Notes under the pieces: generated by a model
Told to the model about the DNA's origin: nothing
What the model saw: the letters and a program-made list of their open reading frames with translations, nothing else
Databases searched by the model: none
Shown: positions 27,128 to 36,204 of the stretch, piece after piece
Layout: each line of letters begins with the position of its first letter
How positions within the stretch are numbered: the first letter of the stretch is position 1
Assembly (NCBI GenBank): GCA_028714035.1
Contig: JAQTNA010000027.1
Span: 1 to 57,902, forward strand
Length of the DNA: 57,902 nt
Direction of reading: 5' to 3'
From: Rhodocyclaceae bacterium
GTDB lineage: Bacteria; Pseudomonadota; Gammaproteobacteria; Burkholderiales; Rhodocyclaceae
Program-made: the position numbers and the translations under genes

Positions 27128-29053
27128 ATGTGCGGAATTACTGGCATTTTTGATACCACCGGCCGGCGCGAGATTGATCGCTCCGTCCTGGAACGGATGA
27201 ATCAGGCCCAGTTTCATCGGGGGCCCGACGAGGGCGGCATCCATCTGGAGCCTGGCATCGCCCTGGGGCACCGGCGCCTTTCGATCATAGACCTCGCCAC
27301 CGGCCAGCAGCCGCTGTTCAACGAGGACGGCAGCATTGCGGTCGTGTTCAACGGCGAGATATACAACTTCCAGGAACTGATTCCGGAACTGACGGCCTGT
27401 GGACACTCCTTTCATACCCGCAGCGACACGGAAGTGATCGTTCATGCCTGGGAGGAGTGGGGCGAGTCCTGTGTCCAGCGCTTTCGCGGCATGTTTGCCT
27501 TTGCCCTCTGGGACCGCAAGCGGGAAACCCTGTTCCTCGCCCGGGATCGCCTGGGGGTCAAGCCGCTGCATTACGCCCTGTTGAATGACGGCACGCTGCT
27601 GTTCGGTTCCGAGTTGAAGTCCATGCTGGCGCACGGCGGCCTGAAGCGGGAACTCGACCCGCTCGCCATCGAGGAGTACTTCGCCCTGGGTTACGTGGCG
27701 GAACCGCGCTGCGTGTTCAAGCAGGCCCTGAAGCTGCCGCCCGGGTATACCTTGACGGTACGTCGCGGATTGCCGTTACCGGAACCCCGGGAATACTGGG
27801 ATGTGCGCTTCAGCCTGGACAACCCCTTGCGCCTTGAGGATGCCTGCGCCGAGCTGGATGAGCGTCTGCGGGAATCCGTTCGCCTGCGCATGATCTCCGA
27901 AGTGCCTCTGGGCGCTTTCCTTTCCGGCGGGGTGGATTCCAGCGCGGTCGTGGCCTTCATGGCGGAGTTGTCCCGGGATCCGGTCAATACCTGCTCCATT
28001 TCCTTTGCCGACCCCGCTTACAACGAGGCCGAGTTTGCCCGGATGGTGGCCGAGCGCTATCACACCAGGCATTTTGTGGACCAGGTGGAGAGCGATGATT
28101 TCGATCTGATTGATACGCTCGCCTGGCTCTACGACGAGCCCTATGCCGATAGTTCCGCCATCCCCACCTATCGTGTCTGCCAGTTGGCGCGGAAGCATGT
28201 CACCGTCGCTCTATCCGGGGATGGTGGGGACGAGAGTTTTGGCGGCTACAGGCGTTACCGCCTGCACATGATGGAGGAGCGAATGCGTGCTGCCTTGCCT
28301 CTGGGCTTGCGCCAGCCACTCTTTGGCCTCCTGGGCCATGTCTACCCCAAGGCAGACTGGGCACCCCGGATGTTCCGGGCCAAGACCACTTTCCAGGCCA
28401 TGGCCCGCACTTCGGTGGAGGCCTATTTCCACTCCATGTCCATCATGCGGGGCGACATGCGCCAACGGCTCTTTAGCGCGTCGTTCAGGAAGCAGTTGGG
28501 CGGCTACGACGCCTCCGAAATTTTCCGGCGCCATGCCGCGCGCGCCGGTACGGACGACCCCCTGGGGCTGATCCAGTACATAGATACCAAGACCTATCTG
28601 GTGGGGGATATCAATACCAAGGTGGATAGGGCCAGCATGGCGCACTCTCTGGAGGTGCGCGAGCCGCTGATGGACCATCTGCTGGTGGAATGGCTGGCGA
28701 CCTTGCCGTCTTCGCTCAAGCTGAAGAACGGGGAAGGCAAGTATTTTCTCAAGAAGGCTCTCGAGGCCAGGCTGCCCGGCGACGTTCTGTACCGTCCCAA
28801 AATGGGATTTTCCGTCCCCCTTGATCGCTGGTTCCGAGGCCCCCTGCGGGAGCGGGTACGTACCGCGGTCCTCGGTGACCGGCTGGCCCAGACCGGCATG
28901 TTCAATCCGGAATACCTGGAACACCTGGTCCAGGCTCATCAGACCGGAAAACGGGACTACAGTGCTCCGTTATGGAGCCTCCTCATGTTCGAAGCTTTCC
29001 TGCGCAAGGTCATGGAGCCGCATGCCGCGGGGCCGGGTGGCTTGGGCATTTAG
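27128..29053 (+). CDS. XrtA-system asparagine-synthase-type amidotransferase
   Basis: The 641-residue protein has an intact N-terminal class II glutaminase domain: MCGITGIFDTTGR carries the nucleophilic Cys2, with RGPDEGG and FNGEIYNF downstream. A C-terminal ATP-pyrophosphatase domain follows with the loop LSGGVDSSAVV and LSGDGGDESFGGYRRY. It should transfer ammonia from glutamine to an adenylated carboxylate. In polysaccharide loci the probable acceptor is a uronic acid or similar carboxyl on the polymer. It belongs to the exosortase-A-associated amidotransferase family. It starts 7 bp after glycosyltransferase 2. Confidence 0.9.
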   Translation: MCGITGIFDTTGRREIDRSVLERMNQAQFHRGPDEGGIHLEPGIALGHRRLSIIDLATGQQPLFNEDGSIAVVFNGEIYNFQELIPELTACGHSFHTRSDTEVIVHAWEEWGESCVQRFRGMFAFALWDRKRETLFLARDRLGVKPLHYALLNDGTLLFGSELKSMLAHGGLKRELDPLAIEEYFALGYVAEPRCVFKQALKLPPGYTLTVRRGLPLPEPREYWDVRFSLDNPLRLEDACAELDERLRESVRLRMISEVPLGAFLSGGVDSSAVVAFMAELSRDPVNTCSISFADPAYNEAEFARMVAERYHTRHFVDQVESDDFDLIDTLAWLYDEPYADSSAIPTYRVCQLARKHVTVALSGDGGDESFGGYRRYRLHMMEERMRAALPLGLRQPLFGLLGHVYPKADWAPRMFRAKTTFQAMARTSVEAYFHSMSIMRGDMRQRLFSASFRKQLGGYDASEIFRRHAARAGTDDPLGLIQYIDTKTYLVGDINTKVDRASMAHSLEVREPLMDHLLVEWLATLPSSLKLKNGEGKYFLKKALEARLPGDVLYRPKMGFSVPLDRWFRGPLRERVRTAVLGDRLAQTGMFNPEYLEHLVQAHQTGKRDYSAPLWSLLMFEAFLRKVMEPHAAGPGGLGI

Positions 29054-29073
29054 CGCTGATTCAGGGGCAGTTC

Positions 29074-30261
29074 TTGAAAATTCTTTATCACCACCGTATC
29101 GCTTCCAAGGATGGACAGATCGTCCATGTGGAGGAAATCGTCAACGCGCTGAGGGAATTGGGGCATGAGGTGTTGCTCGTGGCGCCGGCCCAGAGCCAGT
29201 CCCAGGAATTCGGGGGCACCGTCGGTTGGGTGGAGAAACTCAAGGCGTCGCTGCCGAAGGCCCTGTACGAGATTCTCGAGATGGCCTATTCCATACCGGC
29301 CTATGTGCGTCTGGCGCGTGCCGTGCGCGAGTTTCGGCCGGATGGTATCTATGAGCGCTACAACCTCTATTTCTTTTCCGGCATCTGGGCCAAGTGGCGT
29401 TTTCATCTGCCGTTCCTGCTCGAGGTGAATAGCCCCATCGCCGAAGAGCGCGCGAAGTATGACGGACTGGCACTCATGGGCCTGGCCCGCTGGGGGCAGC
29501 GTCTGGTGTGGAAAAACGCCGATTACGCCCTTCCCGTGACTCAGGTTCTGGCCGGTAGTCTCCTGGCTGCCGGCGTTCGGCCCGAGGCCCTGGAAGTGAT
29601 ACACAACGGCATCAACGAAACGCATTTCCGTGATGCCCTGGACCGGGGGGAGGCCAAGAGGCGGCTGGGACTCTCCGGCAAGGTGGTGTTGGGGTTCACC
29701 GGGTTCGTCCGGGACTGGCATGGCCTGGATCGGGTGATCCGCTGGATGGCCAAGGCCGGGGATGATGTCCAGCTTCTGGTGGTGGGTGATGGGCCGGCAC
29801 ACCGGAACCTGGAAAAACTGGCCGACGAGTTGGGGGTAAGCGATAGGGTGAAATTCACTGGCCTGGTGCAGAGGGACGCCATCCCGGACCTGGTGGCAGC
29901 GTTCGATGTCGCCCTGCAGCCAGCCGTCACGCCTTATGCTTCGCCGCTGAAGCTATTCGAATACCTGGCGATGGGGTGCCCGGTGCTGGCGCCGAGAGAG
30001 CCTAATCTCCTGGAAATTCTGACGGAGGGCGAGAATTCCGTGCTGTTCGATGCGGCTGACGATGCCTCCTTCGAGGCGGGGCTGGGACGCCTCTGCGGCG
30101 ATGAGGCATTGCGTCTTCGCCTGGGCGAAGGGGCGCGGCTCACCATCCAGAAGCGGGGTTACACCTGGCGCCGCAACGCTGAGCGCATCGTCGAGCTGTT
30201 CCGGCGCTGCCAGGCGCGCAACGCGGGGGGCGTGAGTCGGGCGCCTGTCAGGGAGGCGTGA
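29074..30261 (+). CDS. Glycosyltransferase, GT4 family
   Basis: The 395-residue GT-B enzyme starts with KILYHHRIASKDGQIVHVEE. It contains the two usual GT4 regions: LLVVGDGPAHRNLEKLADEL and YASPLKLFEYLAMGCPVLAP (EX7E-like donor site). The start is TTG at 29074, with AGGGG six bases upstream. It likely adds another sugar of the repeat unit. The stop overlaps the ATG of the following glycosyltransferase. Confidence 0.87.
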   Translation: MKILYHHRIASKDGQIVHVEEIVNALRELGHEVLLVAPAQSQSQEFGGTVGWVEKLKASLPKALYEILEMAYSIPAYVRLARAVREFRPDGIYERYNLYFFSGIWAKWRFHLPFLLEVNSPIAEERAKYDGLALMGLARWGQRLVWKNADYALPVTQVLAGSLLAAGVRPEALEVIHNGINETHFRDALDRGEAKRRLGLSGKVVLGFTGFVRDWHGLDRVIRWMAKAGDDVQLLVVGDGPAHRNLEKLADELGVSDRVKFTGLVQRDAIPDLVAAFDVALQPAVTPYASPLKLFEYLAMGCPVLAPREPNLLEILTEGENSVLFDAADDASFEAGLGRLCGDEALRLRLGEGARLTIQKRGYTWRRNAERIVELFRRCQARNAGGVSRAPVREA

Positions 30262-31502
30262 TGGGCCGCAAGATACGAACCTTGCTGTTTTCTGCGCTCT
30301 ACCCCAGCAGCGTACGGCCCAGCCATGGCATTTTTGTCGAGACCCGTCTGCGGGAACTGCTCAAGAGCGGCCAGGTGGAGACCAAGGTGGTGGCGCCGGT
30401 GCCCTGGTTCCCTCTGGAGAGCGAGCGTTTTGGCGAGTATGCCCTGTTCGCCCGCACGCCGCACCGGGAAGTACGGAACGGCATCGAGGTGCTGCATCCC
30501 CGCTTTCCCTTGCTGCCCAAGGTCGGCATGAATTTCGCCCCGTTCTCCATGGCCCTGGCGGCTCTGCCCGCCATACGCAAACTTCAGCGCGAAGGTTTTG
30601 ATTTCGACCTCATAGACGCGCATTATTACTATCCGGATGGGGTGGCGGCCGCCCTCCTGGCCCGCCATCTGGGCAAACCCTTCGTGGTGACCGCCCGCGG
30701 GACGGACATCAATTTCATCCCCCGATACCGGATTCCGAAGAAGCTGATTCTCTGGGCCGCGAGTCGGGCGGAAGCTTCCATTTCCGTCTGCCGTGCGTTG
30801 CGGGACGAGATCGAGGGGCTCGGCGCCGAGGCGTCACGGCTGGTGGTCCTGAGAAACGGCGTAGACCTGGAACGCTTTCATCCCGTCTCCCGCGCCGAGG
30901 CCCGTGCCGCCCTGAATTGGCCCGATGTACCCACCTTGCTGTCGGTGGGCTATCTCATCGAGCGCAAGGGGCATCACATCGCCATCGAAGCCCTGGCGGG
31001 GTTGCCGGGCTATCGGCTGGTGATCGCCGGAACCGGAAACGAGCGGAATCCCCTGGAGCAATTGGCCCGAAGTTTGGGCGTGGCAGACCGGGTGACTTTT
31101 GCCGGAGCCGTGCCGAATACCGATCTCTACCGTTACTACAGCGCCGCCGACGTGATGGTGCTGGCGTCGAGTCGGGAAGGCTGGGCCAATGTGCTGCTGG
31201 AGTCCCTGGCCTGCGGTACGCCGGTGGTGGCGACGCGCATCTGGGGCACGCCTGAAGTCGTCGCCGCTCCGGAGGCTGGACGTCTCGCGGACCAGCGGTC
31301 CGCGCCCTCCTTCACCAAGGCCATTCAGGAACTGATGGGAGCCTATCCGGCCCGAGAAGCCGTGCGCCGATACGCCGAGAACTTCGGCTGGGAGGAAACG
31401 ACCCGCGGCCAGCTGGAACTATTTTCTCGGATATCCGGTGTTGACCTGGCAGGCACGGAATGTTGTGCAGGCGTTGGCGCGTCCCAGGTAATGGAGGCGT
31501 AG
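30261..31502 (+). CDS. Glycosyltransferase, GT4 family
   Basis: The 413-residue protein begins with TLLFSALYPSSVRPSHGIFV, an opening common among GT4 enzymes of exopolysaccharide loci. The C-terminal domain shows LLSVGYLIERKGHHIAIEAL and LASSREGWANVLLESLACGT. The ATG at 30261 shares bases with the previous stop and has GGGAGG upstream. An in-frame GTG at 30258 is too close to the Shine-Dalgarno. It is cytoplasmic, and the donor sugar is unknown. Confidence 0.87.
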   Translation: MGRKIRTLLFSALYPSSVRPSHGIFVETRLRELLKSGQVETKVVAPVPWFPLESERFGEYALFARTPHREVRNGIEVLHPRFPLLPKVGMNFAPFSMALAALPAIRKLQREGFDFDLIDAHYYYPDGVAAALLARHLGKPFVVTARGTDINFIPRYRIPKKLILWAASRAEASISVCRALRDEIEGLGAEASRLVVLRNGVDLERFHPVSRAEARAALNWPDVPTLLSVGYLIERKGHHIAIEALAGLPGYRLVIAGTGNERNPLEQLARSLGVADRVTFAGAVPNTDLYRYYSAADVMVLASSREGWANVLLESLACGTPVVATRIWGTPEVVAAPEAGRLADQRSAPSFTKAIQELMGAYPAREAVRRYAENFGWEETTRGQLELFSRISGVDLAGTECCAGVGASQVMEA

Positions 31503-31503
31503 C

Positions 31504-32466
31504 GTGATATCAAAGATATTCCATAACCTGGTGCCGGGGGGGCTCGGTCCCCGCCTGTCGGTGCTGATCTTTCACCGCGTGGTCCAGGTTCGCGATCCCC
31601 TGTTCCCGTTGGAGCCGGATGCGGCTGAATTCGCCGCCAAGCTCTCATTGGTCAAACGTTGGTTCAACGTCTTGCCCCTGGATGAGGCGATTCGCCGCCT
31701 CGGTACCGGGACGCTGCCGCGCCGCGCCCTGGCGATCACTTTTGACGACGGCTATAGAGACAATTACGACCTGGCCATGCCGATTCTGCGCAAACTGGGA
31801 TTGCATGCGACATTTTTCATCGCGACCGGGTTTCTTGATGGTGGCAGAATGTGGAACGATACGGTCGTGGAAGTCGTGCGGAATTTCCCTGGGGAGGAGC
31901 TGGATCTGGGCCAGATTGGACTCGGCTGCCATGCCATGGGTCGCATTTCCGATCGGCGCGCGACCATGCAAGGCTTGCTCTCGGAACTGAAATATCTGGG
32001 GCGGCTGGAACGGGAGGCCAAGGTGTCTGCCATGGCGGAGCTGACGGGCCTGCGCCTGCCGGATGACCTGATGATGAGTTCGCAACAGGTTCGCACCATG
32101 CTCCAGTGCGGCATGGGAATTGGCGCCCACACCCGTAATCATCCGATTCTGGCCAGCGAGCGCGATGACGATGCATGGTCGGAAATCCTGGAGGGCAAAT
32201 CCACGGTGGAAAGCATTATCGGCGCGCCCGCTTCGCTGTTCGCTTATCCTAACGGCAAGCCCGGGAAAGACTACCGGGCGGTTCATGTGGACATGATTCG
32301 GGAAGCCGGCTTCGCGGGGGCGGTATCAACGGCCTGGGGCGCGGCGGGGACGGGCTGCGACCCGCTCCAGATTCCCCGGTTTACGCCCTGGCATCGGCGG
32401 CCGTTCCGTTTTGGGCTGAGCATCGTGGAGAATCTGGTGCGGGGCAGGAATTTCCAGACGGCCTGA
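31504..32466 (+). CDS. Polysaccharide deacetylase (NodB-type)
   Basis: The 320-residue protein has a NodB domain with AITFDDGYRDNYDLAMPIL (about residues 77-95) and GAHTRNHPILASE near residue 210, which hold the metal-binding Asp and His residues. It is distinct from the DUF3473 deacetylase upstream. No signal peptide is obvious, so it may act on a cytoplasmic or membrane-bound precursor. The GTG start at 31504 is supported by GGAGG eight bases upstream and lies right after the preceding stop. Confidence 0.85.
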   Translation: MISKIFHNLVPGGLGPRLSVLIFHRVVQVRDPLFPLEPDAAEFAAKLSLVKRWFNVLPLDEAIRRLGTGTLPRRALAITFDDGYRDNYDLAMPILRKLGLHATFFIATGFLDGGRMWNDTVVEVVRNFPGEELDLGQIGLGCHAMGRISDRRATMQGLLSELKYLGRLEREAKVSAMAELTGLRLPDDLMMSSQQVRTMLQCGMGIGAHTRNHPILASERDDDAWSEILEGKSTVESIIGAPASLFAYPNGKPGKDYRAVHVDMIREAGFAGAVSTAWGAAGTGCDPLQIPRFTPWHRRPFRFGLSIVENLVRGRNFQTA

Positions 32467-32691
32467 CGTACGGAATGCCGTGAGGTTTCCCGGGCCGGGT
32501 TTGCGAGCGGATGGATAAGTGACCGGGCGCATCACTCCACGGTACTGGTGGTTTGGGCGTGATCATCCCGGAAACCTCAGTTCGACGCATAGCGATCTCA
32601 ACTGGCTGGTGAAGCCCGTGGAAGCCGGAAAGACTCATGTGTACAATGACTTATTTGAGCAGACAAGCCGTCGGCCGAGGTTTCTAGGATC

Positions 32692-33528
32692 ATGTCAATC
32701 GAAGCGCCGGAAGCCGAAAGAGGCGAATCGTGGGATCACGGTTCCGATCCCCATTTCCTCCGTTACTATGAGGAAGAAAGTATTTCTCCGAAGGCGATCG
32801 AGCGTTTCACGGTGGTGCGGGACAAGGCCCTGAGGTTGTTCTCAGAGCAAGGAGGCGTAAAGAATTCTTCCTTGACCGTCGCCGATATTGGCTGTGGTGC
32901 GGGGACGCAGTGCCGTCTCTGGGCGACACTGGGACACCGTGTGTATGGACTGGACGTCAACGCGCCGCTGCTTGAGGTGGCAAGACGCCGAAGCCGGGAT
33001 GACGGCCTCGACATTGCCTTTGACGTGGGGTCGGCGACGGCCCTCCCCTGGGCGGATGCCTCGATGGATGTCTGTCTCCTGCCGGAGTTGCTGGAACACG
33101 TAGCCGATTGGCAGGGGTGCCTTGATGAAGCCGTGCGCGTGTTGAAGCCGGGAGGGCTGCTTTACCTCAGTACGAACAACTGGCTATGCCCGGTGCAGCA
33201 GGAGTTCAACCTGCCGCTCTACAGTTGGTATCCCGGGTTCATCAAACGGAAATGCGAGAAATTGGCCGTGACGAGCAGGCCCGACATCGCGAACTTCGCC
33301 ACTTACCCGGCTGTAAACTGGTTCACCGTTTATTCCCTGACCCGCTATCTGCGCACACGCGGTTTCCGCTGCCTGGATCGGTTCGATGTCATGGACACGT
33401 CGAGGATGGGACGTCTGCCCAGGTTTGCCGTCGCGCTTCTCCGGCAACTGCCGCCCTTGCGCCTGGTGGGGCACGTGCTGACTCCGCACTCCCTGCTTTT
33501 CGCTTTCAAGGAAAGGCATTGCTCTTGA
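32692..33528 (+). CDS. SAM-dependent methyltransferase (class I)
   Basis: The 278-residue protein has a Rossmann methyltransferase domain: VADIGCGAGTQCRLWATLG binds SAM, and VYGLDVN and LLPELLEHVADWQGCLDEA follow. Family members methylate sugars, quinones or lipids; in this operon a sugar hydroxyl or lipid-linked intermediate is the likely target. The 225-bp upstream gap contains a -10-like TACAAT at 32642-32647 and a distant inverted repeat (TGAGGTTTCCCGG at 32480 against CCGGAAACCTCA at 32568). A separate promoter is therefore possible. Confidence 0.82.
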   Translation: MSIEAPEAERGESWDHGSDPHFLRYYEEESISPKAIERFTVVRDKALRLFSEQGGVKNSSLTVADIGCGAGTQCRLWATLGHRVYGLDVNAPLLEVARRRSRDDGLDIAFDVGSATALPWADASMDVCLLPELLEHVADWQGCLDEAVRVLKPGGLLYLSTNNWLCPVQQEFNLPLYSWYPGFIKRKCEKLAVTSRPDIANFATYPAVNWFTVYSLTRYLRTRGFRCLDRFDVMDTSRMGRLPRFAVALLRQLPPLRLVGHVLTPHSLLFAFKERHCS

Positions 33529-33616
33529 CTCTTTTGGGCATGGAATGGGTAGAGGCATTGCCCACCGGCGCGGAATGCCTGGCCCGGGGATGGTTTGGGA
33601 AAGGGGGATCTGAGGG

Positions 33617-34993
33617 ATGAGAGACCTGATCCTGACGGCCGTGGTCTTTGCCGGCCTGCCTTTGATGTTGAAGCACCCCTACATTGGGGTGTACTACTGG
33701 ACCTGGCTGGGATTGATGAATCCCCAGCGCCTGACCTGGGGGTTCGCCTACAATTTCCCCTATTCGATGCTGGTGGCGATGGCCACGCTGCTCGCCCTGG
33801 TCTGGTCCCGCGACCCGAAACCCATGAAAGGGGGCGGGCTGACGGTCTTGATGATGGTGTTTACGGCGTGGATGAGTTTCACCACCATCTTTGCCTTCCA
33901 TCCGGACGACGCCTATATCCTGTGGGTGCGCGTCATCAAGATTCAGTTGATGACCTGGGTGGCCATCATGGTGCTCAACAACCGCAAGCAGTTGCATGTC
34001 TTCGTCTGGATCATCGTCTTCTCGCTCGGCTTCTACGGCACGAAAGGCGGGATATTCACGATTGCCACGGGAGGGTCGTACCGGGTATGGGGGCCGGCCA
34101 ATAGTTTTATTGAAGACAACAATGCCATGGCCACCACCATGGTCATGCTGATTCCGCTGATTTATTACCTGGTGACCCAGACGAGCAACAAATGGATCAA
34201 GCGCGGATTGGTGGCCTCAGCCATGTTGTGCGCGTTTTCCGCTCTGGGCAGCCAGTCGCGCGGGGCGCTGGTGGCCATCGCTGCCATGACCGGCATGTTC
34301 TGGCTGAAAAACAAGAAGAGCCCGCTCATTGCGGTGATGTTGCTGATCGCCATCCCCGTCATGATCAACTTCATGCCGGACAGTTGGACCAGCCGCATGA
34401 AGACGATTCAGACCTACGACAAGGATGCGTCGTCCATGGGGCGAATCAATGCCTGGTACATGGCTTTCAACATCGCCAAAGACCGGCCCATCGGTGGCGG
34501 GTTCGAACTGGCGTTCCCCGATACCTTCGCGAAATACGCGCCGGATCCGCTGGACATCCACGTTGCGCACAGCATTTATTTCGAGGTGCTGGGTGAACAT
34601 GGCTTCATCGGCCTGGCGCTGTTCCTGGCGATCTGGTTTGTCGGGTGGCGACGGGCGTCAAGCATCATCAAGCTTACCCGCCACGAGCCCGAGTTCGAAT
34701 GGGCCAGGTCCTTGGCGGCCATGGTCCAGACAAGCCTGCTGGGCTACCTCGTGGGCGGGGCCTTCCTCAATCTGGCGTACTTCGACTTGCCATATTACCT
34801 TTTGGTCATATTGATCGTGTCGCAGAAGGTGATTCGGGAGGAATTGGCTGCCAGATCCCTGGTTTCGTCGCCGAATGGGAGTCCTCCAGGTGCCCCCTTT
34901 GTTCCCGGCCGCCCTGTTCCACAACACCCCGGCCGGCCCTTTGCGCTTCCCGCAGAGCGCCGACCGGGGACATTGCAAAACAGGAAGCCTTGA
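33617..34993 (+). CDS. XrtA-associated O-antigen-ligase-like membrane protein
   Basis: The 458-residue protein has 10-12 membrane segments and a Wzy/WaaL-type periplasmic loop (HVAHSIYFEVLGEHGFIGLALF). The early block WLGLMNPQRLTWGFAYNFPY is typical of the 'putative O-glycosylation ligase, exosortase A system-associated' family. It either polymerises repeat units or attaches glycan to proteins sorted by XrtA. The C-terminal 50 residues are proline- and glycine-rich and not membrane-like. The ATG at 33617 has GAGGG upstream. Confidence 0.87.
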   Translation: MRDLILTAVVFAGLPLMLKHPYIGVYYWTWLGLMNPQRLTWGFAYNFPYSMLVAMATLLALVWSRDPKPMKGGGLTVLMMVFTAWMSFTTIFAFHPDDAYILWVRVIKIQLMTWVAIMVLNNRKQLHVFVWIIVFSLGFYGTKGGIFTIATGGSYRVWGPANSFIEDNNAMATTMVMLIPLIYYLVTQTSNKWIKRGLVASAMLCAFSALGSQSRGALVAIAAMTGMFWLKNKKSPLIAVMLLIAIPVMINFMPDSWTSRMKTIQTYDKDASSMGRINAWYMAFNIAKDRPIGGGFELAFPDTFAKYAPDPLDIHVAHSIYFEVLGEHGFIGLALFLAIWFVGWRRASSIIKLTRHEPEFEWARSLAAMVQTSLLGYLVGGAFLNLAYFDLPYYLLVILIVSQKVIREELAARSLVSSPNGSPPGAPFVPGRPVPQHPGRPFALPAERRPGTLQNRKP

Positions 34994-35123
34994 TGATTTG
35001 AACTGGCTGGCTGTTGAACGGAATAGGCGCCCTGTCGAAGATTTCGTCGGGCCCGGGTGGCGAGTCGGCCATGGATCCGGCGAGTTCGGTTGAGCGAGAA
35101 ACGAGTAATTTCTGGAGATATGA

Positions 35124-36170
35124 ATGGCAAGGAAAAGACTGGAGGGGGTTGAAGCAGCGCGGGGCGTGGCGGCCATGCTCGTCGTCTTCTTTCATGCGGC
35201 CCACCATCTGAAATCGAACTTCGGGGTGCTACCCCTCTGGGGCATCGCGCAATTCGGTCACGCCGGTGTTGATTTTTTCTTTGTGCTGAGCGGCTTCATC
35301 ATTGCCTTCGTCCACCACGGGGATATCGGGCAGCCGAATCGCTTGCGGCATTATCTGGTTCGGCGATTTTCGCGCGTGTTCCCGTTCTTCTGGATAGTCT
35401 TCCTGGCAAGCCTGGGCCTACTGGCCGTGAGCGCGCACCGGAGCCTTCCTCCAGTGTCGGCTATCGTGTCCAACTTCTTCCTGTTGCCGCAGACGAGCGA
35501 ACGGGTCGTCGGCGTATCGTGGTCCCTGGTGATGGAAATGTATTTTTATGCCTTCTTCGCCATAACCATCGTCAGTCGGCGGATAGGCATCGCCCTCTTC
35601 TCGGTGTGGCTGCTTGTCGCGCTGGCTGCGATGCTCGGATGGGGCGGCCCTCCGGGCGCCTATCTCGCGGTATTCGGCTCGTCATTCGGCATTGAGTTTT
35701 TCTTCGGCATGGGTGCCGCCTATCTGCTCGTGCATCGAAGCGTGCCCATGCCTCGCGGGATGCTGGCGGCTGGCGTAGGGGCTTTCCTGGCCACGGCCGC
35801 AGTGGAACTCCTTGGCGGGCTGGACGGGTTCGGCGTGCTTGCCCGAGTCTGGTATGGATTGGCCTCGATGCTCCTGGTGCTGGGCCTGGTGGAATCCGAG
35901 CGCCAGGGCCTCATTACTGTGCCGAAAGCCTTGTTCATCTCGGGGCGTGCCTCGTATTCGATATATCTGGTCCACGTGATCCTGGTCGGCCTGATATACA
36001 AGGTGATGAGCTTTCTCGGCGTACTCCGGTTGCTGCCCTTGTGGAGTTCCTACCTGCTTCTGTCCTTCGGCGCGATCATCGGTGGGGTTGTCCTGTCGGT
36101 GTGGGTCGAATATCCTTCGATCCGGTTTTTCCGGAACCTACTCGAAAGCCGGACGGAACGGCGCGCTTGA
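35124..36170 (+). CDS. Acyltransferase 3 family membrane protein
   Basis: The 348-residue integral membrane protein belongs to the OafA/YrhL-type acyltransferase family. It has the start KRLEGVEAARGVAAMLVVFFHAAHH, with the His near residue 25, and HAGVDFFFVLSGFIIAF. About ten hydrophobic helices are visible, with no SGNH domain. It likely O-acetylates or succinylates a sugar on the periplasmic side. It is the last gene of the long plus-strand cluster and ends 34 bp from the convergent minus-strand block. Confidence 0.85.
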   Translation: MARKRLEGVEAARGVAAMLVVFFHAAHHLKSNFGVLPLWGIAQFGHAGVDFFFVLSGFIIAFVHHGDIGQPNRLRHYLVRRFSRVFPFFWIVFLASLGLLAVSAHRSLPPVSAIVSNFFLLPQTSERVVGVSWSLVMEMYFYAFFAITIVSRRIGIALFSVWLLVALAAMLGWGGPPGAYLAVFGSSFGIEFFFGMGAAYLLVHRSVPMPRGMLAAGVGAFLATAAVELLGGLDGFGVLARVWYGLASMLLVLGLVESERQGLITVPKALFISGRASYSIYLVHVILVGLIYKVMSFLGVLRLLPLWSSYLLLSFGAIIGGVVLSVWVEYPSIRFFRNLLESRTERRA

Positions 36171-36189
36171 CCCAGCGCAGTGACGGTTG

Positions 36190-36204
36190 GCCCGGTCGCC
36201 GGGC
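36190..36204. terminator. Hairpin between two convergent operons
   Basis: GCCCGG (36190-36195) and CCGGGC (36199-36204) form a perfect 6-bp stem with a TCG loop, centred in the 33-bp gap between the acyltransferase and the opposing glycosyltransferase. Its position suggests a bidirectional terminator, although there is no T-tract on the plus strand. Confidence 0.4.

Noticed and set aside
32596-35017. Repeated AACTGGCTGG segments in two intergenic regions (32600 and 35000)
   Set aside because: The match is only about 10 bp with no extended similarity, so chance is likely.
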